Source of the DNA: Synechococcus sp. CBW1002
GTDB lineage: Bacteria > Cyanobacteriota > Cyanobacteriia > PCC-6307 > Cyanobiaceae
Length of the DNA stretch: 64,000 bases
Assembly: GCF_015840915.1 (NCBI RefSeq)
Contig: NZ_CP060398.1
Span: forward strand, 2,728,001-2,792,000
Direction of reading: 5' to 3'
Shown here piece after piece: positions 62,216 to 64,000 of this stretch. The notes under the pieces were generated by a model. The model ran no database searches. It was given only the letters and a program-made list of their open reading frames with translations, and was not told the DNA's origin. A program made the translations under genes and the position numbers. Positions within the stretch are counted from its first letter, which is position 1. The number at the start of each line of letters is the position of its first letter.

Positions 62216-63324
62216 CCAGCGCCGCGCACCGGCGGAAGGTGATCGAGCTGATCGGCGAGGCGCATGCGGCTGGAGCCGGCCTGGTGAGCGCATGCGGTGA
62301 GATCGGCATCTGCCTGCGTACCCTCAAACGATGGCGGAAGGCCTTTCTGGGTGATGGGGACGGCGAGGACCGCCGTAAAGGAAGTCCTCGCCTGGTCGTT
62401 CACCGGCTGACGGAGGAGGAGCGCCAGCGGATCCTGCTGACGTGCAACCAACCGGAGTACGCCTCGCTTCCGCCCGGGCAGATCGTGCCAGCGCTGGCGG
62501 ATCAGGGCCTCTATATCGCCTCCGAGAGCAGTTTCTACCGGGTGTTGCACCAGGCAGGGCAGTGTCACCGACGTGGGCGGGCCCGGTTGCCGCAGGAACC
62601 GCGCTCCGTGCCGCGCCTCAGGGCGGATGGCCCAAACCGGGTTTGGAGCTGGGACATCACCTATCTGCCGACCACAGTCCGGGGTGTGTGGCTTTACCTC
62701 TACCTAGTGGTCGACGTCTGGAGCCGCAAGGTGGTGGCCTGGGATATGGCTGAGGTGGAATCGGCTGAGATCGCGGCGGATCTGGTGCAGCGAGCCTGTC
62801 TCAAGGAGCGTTACCGCCGCCCAAGGGGATGTGGCGCCAACCAGTCCACCCCCCTGCCGCTGATCCTCCATGCCGACAACGGCAATGCCATGCGCGCCGC
62901 CACACTCGAGGCGCGGCTGGAGGAGTTGGGTGTCCTGCGGTCGTTCTCTCGGCCCAGGGTTTCGAATGACAATCCCTTCTCGGAAGCCTTGTTCCGCACG
63001 TTCAAGTACCGGCCCGACTACCCCAGTCGGCCGTTTACCAGCAAAGAAGAGGCGTGTGAGTGGGTGTCGGCGTTTGTCGACTGGTACAACCATCAACACC
63101 GCCACAGCGGCATCAAATTCGTGACGCCTCACCAGCGTCACAGCGGTGCCGCGAAGGCAATTTGCCAGCAGCGAGCCAATGTCTACGAGAAGGCCCGTCA
63201 GGCCCATCCAAGACGCTGGAGCCGAAGCACCCGCTGCTGGCGTCAACCCGAAGAAGTGTGGATCAACAAGCCACCAGAGGAACCCGATCCGATCCTCGCG
63301 CTACCCTTAACCGAGGCCGTCTAA
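62179..63324 (+). CDS. IS3-family transposase orfB (expressed by -1 frameshift)
   Basis: 381 codons in the -1 frame to orfA. HTH_21-like region SACGEIGICLRTLKRWRKAF; rve integrase core with WSWDITYLPTTVRGVWLYLY (first Asp), LILHADNGNAMRAATLEARL (second Asp) and VSNDNPFSEALFRTFKYRP (Glu), followed by WYNHQHRHSGIKFVTPHQRH. No lesion is seen, unlike the copy at 47034-48097. Likely active. Confidence 0.9.
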   Translation: MGCLLLGGRGRLTSAAHRRKVIELIGEAHAAGAGLVSACGEIGICLRTLKRWRKAFLGDGDGEDRRKGSPRLVVHRLTEEERQRILLTCNQPEYASLPPGQIVPALADQGLYIASESSFYRVLHQAGQCHRRGRARLPQEPRSVPRLRADGPNRVWSWDITYLPTTVRGVWLYLYLVVDVWSRKVVAWDMAEVESAEIAADLVQRACLKERYRRPRGCGANQSTPLPLILHADNGNAMRAATLEARLEELGVLRSFSRPRVSNDNPFSEALFRTFKYRPDYPSRPFTSKEEACEWVSAFVDWYNHQHRHSGIKFVTPHQRHSGAAKAICQQRANVYEKARQAHPRRWSRSTRCWRQPEEVWINKPPEEPDPILALPLTEAV

Positions 63325-63368
63325 ATGGCAGCCAAGGAGTGACACCTTCCCTGAAAGTTACCGTGATC

Positions 63369-63754
63369 GGCCCGGGCTTCTTCAGGCCACCCGCGATGAT
63401 CCACGGGTGACCCCAGTGGGCCGGTTCCTGCGCCGCTGGAGCCTCGATGAACTTCCCCAGCTGTTCAATGTGCTGAATGGCGAGATGAGCCTGGTGGGCC
63501 CACGCCCCCATGCGGTGGATCACAACGAGCAATACCGCAAGCTCATCCCGGGGTACATGCAGCGCCATACCGCCAAACCCGGCATCACCGGCCTCGCCCA
63601 GGTTGAAGGCTGGCGCGGCGAAACCAGCCAGCTGGAGGCGATGGCCCGTCGCATCGATGCCGATCTGCGCTACCAGCGCGATTGGAGCCTGAAGCTCGAT
63701 CTCAAGATCCTGATCAAAACCTTCCTGCGCCTCCGCTCTCCCAATGCCTACTGA
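63369..63754 (+). pseudogene. WcaJ-like sugar phosphotransferase, C-terminal part
   Basis: Continues the disrupted gene: [20 protein letters not shown], the catalytic signature [20 protein letters not shown] then [19 protein letters not shown], and PGITGLAQVEGWRGET to SPNAY at the stop. These are hallmarks of polyprenyl glycosylphosphotransferases (bacterial sugar transferase domain). Joined to 60624-61644 it makes an intact protein of about 470 residues, typical for WcaJ. Confidence 0.88.
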
Positions 63755-64000
63755 CGCCAATGGGGATTGCGTGAGGCCCCAGCTCCCCCACTACAACCTC
63801 CTGGCGCTGTCTGAGCGTGTGGATCCAGCGCAGAGTCATGCCCTGAATGGCCAAAACCAGTCGGATCGAGTTTGGGGCCACAGAACACGACCGAGACCTG
63901 GTCGATCCATGATTCCACGGATGCCCGCTCAGAACGCCTGTACTAGCCTTGATGCAAGGTTTGGGCTGGCTACGGTGTTGCTCGGATTCGACCTCCAAGG

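Larger units (their letters stand above)
61645..63362 (+). mobile_element. IS3-family element, apparently active copy 2
   Basis: Flanked by a direct repeat GTGATC (61639-61644 and 63363-63368; 3-5 bp is usual in the family, so part may be chance). Ends carry the inverted repeats TTTCAGGAAAGATGTCAC and, reversed, CTTTCAGGGAAGGTGTCAC. Removing the element and one repeat rejoins the sugar-transferase frame (GD-RPGLLQ). Contains orfA and orfB in the typical -1 overlap. Confidence 0.88.

Noticed and set aside
63714-63998. 94-codon minus-strand frame at the window end
   Set aside because: Overlaps the end of the sugar-transferase gene antisense and has no recognisable motif; the last 246 bp appear noncoding.

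Overview
The window is a 64 kb stretch of a bacterial chromosome carrying a large surface-polysaccharide / lipopolysaccharide locus that has been heavily rearranged by insertion sequences. The GC-rich backbone, the divergent Wzc/Wza export pair, several GT4 glycosyltransferases, FkbM methyltransferases, DUF2887/DUF4351 nucleases and many small toxin-antitoxin pairs point to a cyanobacterium of the Synechococcus/Cyanobium type. That assignment rests on remembered family distribution, not on a marker gene. No tRNA, rRNA or CRISPR array was seen.

Layout. 1-3.7 kb: divergent wzc (minus, runs off the edge) and wza (plus), followed by a CX5R phosphatase. 3.7-7.7 kb: an IS1182-family element split by a 2.16-kb IS110-family element. 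The IS110 5' end encodes what appears to be a complete bridge RNA whose four guide segments match both target flanks and both element ends; it also carries an opposite-strand passenger gene. 7.7-16.2 kb: toxin-antitoxin genes, galE, and a tandemly duplicated, decaying module (DUF2887 nuclease plus UDP-glucose dehydrogenase), riddled with a short two-hairpin repeat, then a truncated UDP-xylose-synthase-like gene and a decayed FitAB-type pair. 16.4-36.2 kb: an ABC flippase-like exporter, a polymerase-like membrane protein, glycosyltransferases, asparagine-synthase homologue, acetyltransferase, an aldo/keto reductase + GMC oxidoreductase pair, methyltransferases and three decayed methyltransferase genes. 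36.8-43.4 kb: an AT-rich block with a GT9 transferase, two FkbM methyltransferases and a second aldo/keto reductase + GMC pair. 43.6-48.6 kb: IS630, IS5 and a dead IS3 element around another FkbM gene. 48.7-53.9 kb: an ADP-heptose block (GT9, AGE epimerase, hldE, hldD, gmhB). 54-57 kb: IS66, a truncated ISAs1 and a dead FkbM gene. 57.2-64 kb: YdcF-like protein, NUDIX hydrolase, WcaI-like transferase and a WcaJ-like initiating sugar transferase disrupted by an apparently intact IS3 element.

How it fits together (inference): WcaJ-like transferase would start the repeat unit on undecaprenyl phosphate; galE, ugd and uxs would supply UDP-sugars, and the hld/gmh genes ADP-heptose; the glycosyltransferases, acetyltransferase, methyltransferases and the reductase/oxidase pairs would build and decorate the glycan; the ABC exporter and polymerase-like protein would flip and polymerise it; Wzc/Wza would export it. 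Several of these steps (initiating transferase, ugd, uxs, four or five methyltransferases) are broken here, so the strain either uses copies elsewhere or has lost or changed the polymer. Base composition switches repeatedly along the cluster, as expected for a patchwork assembled by transfer.
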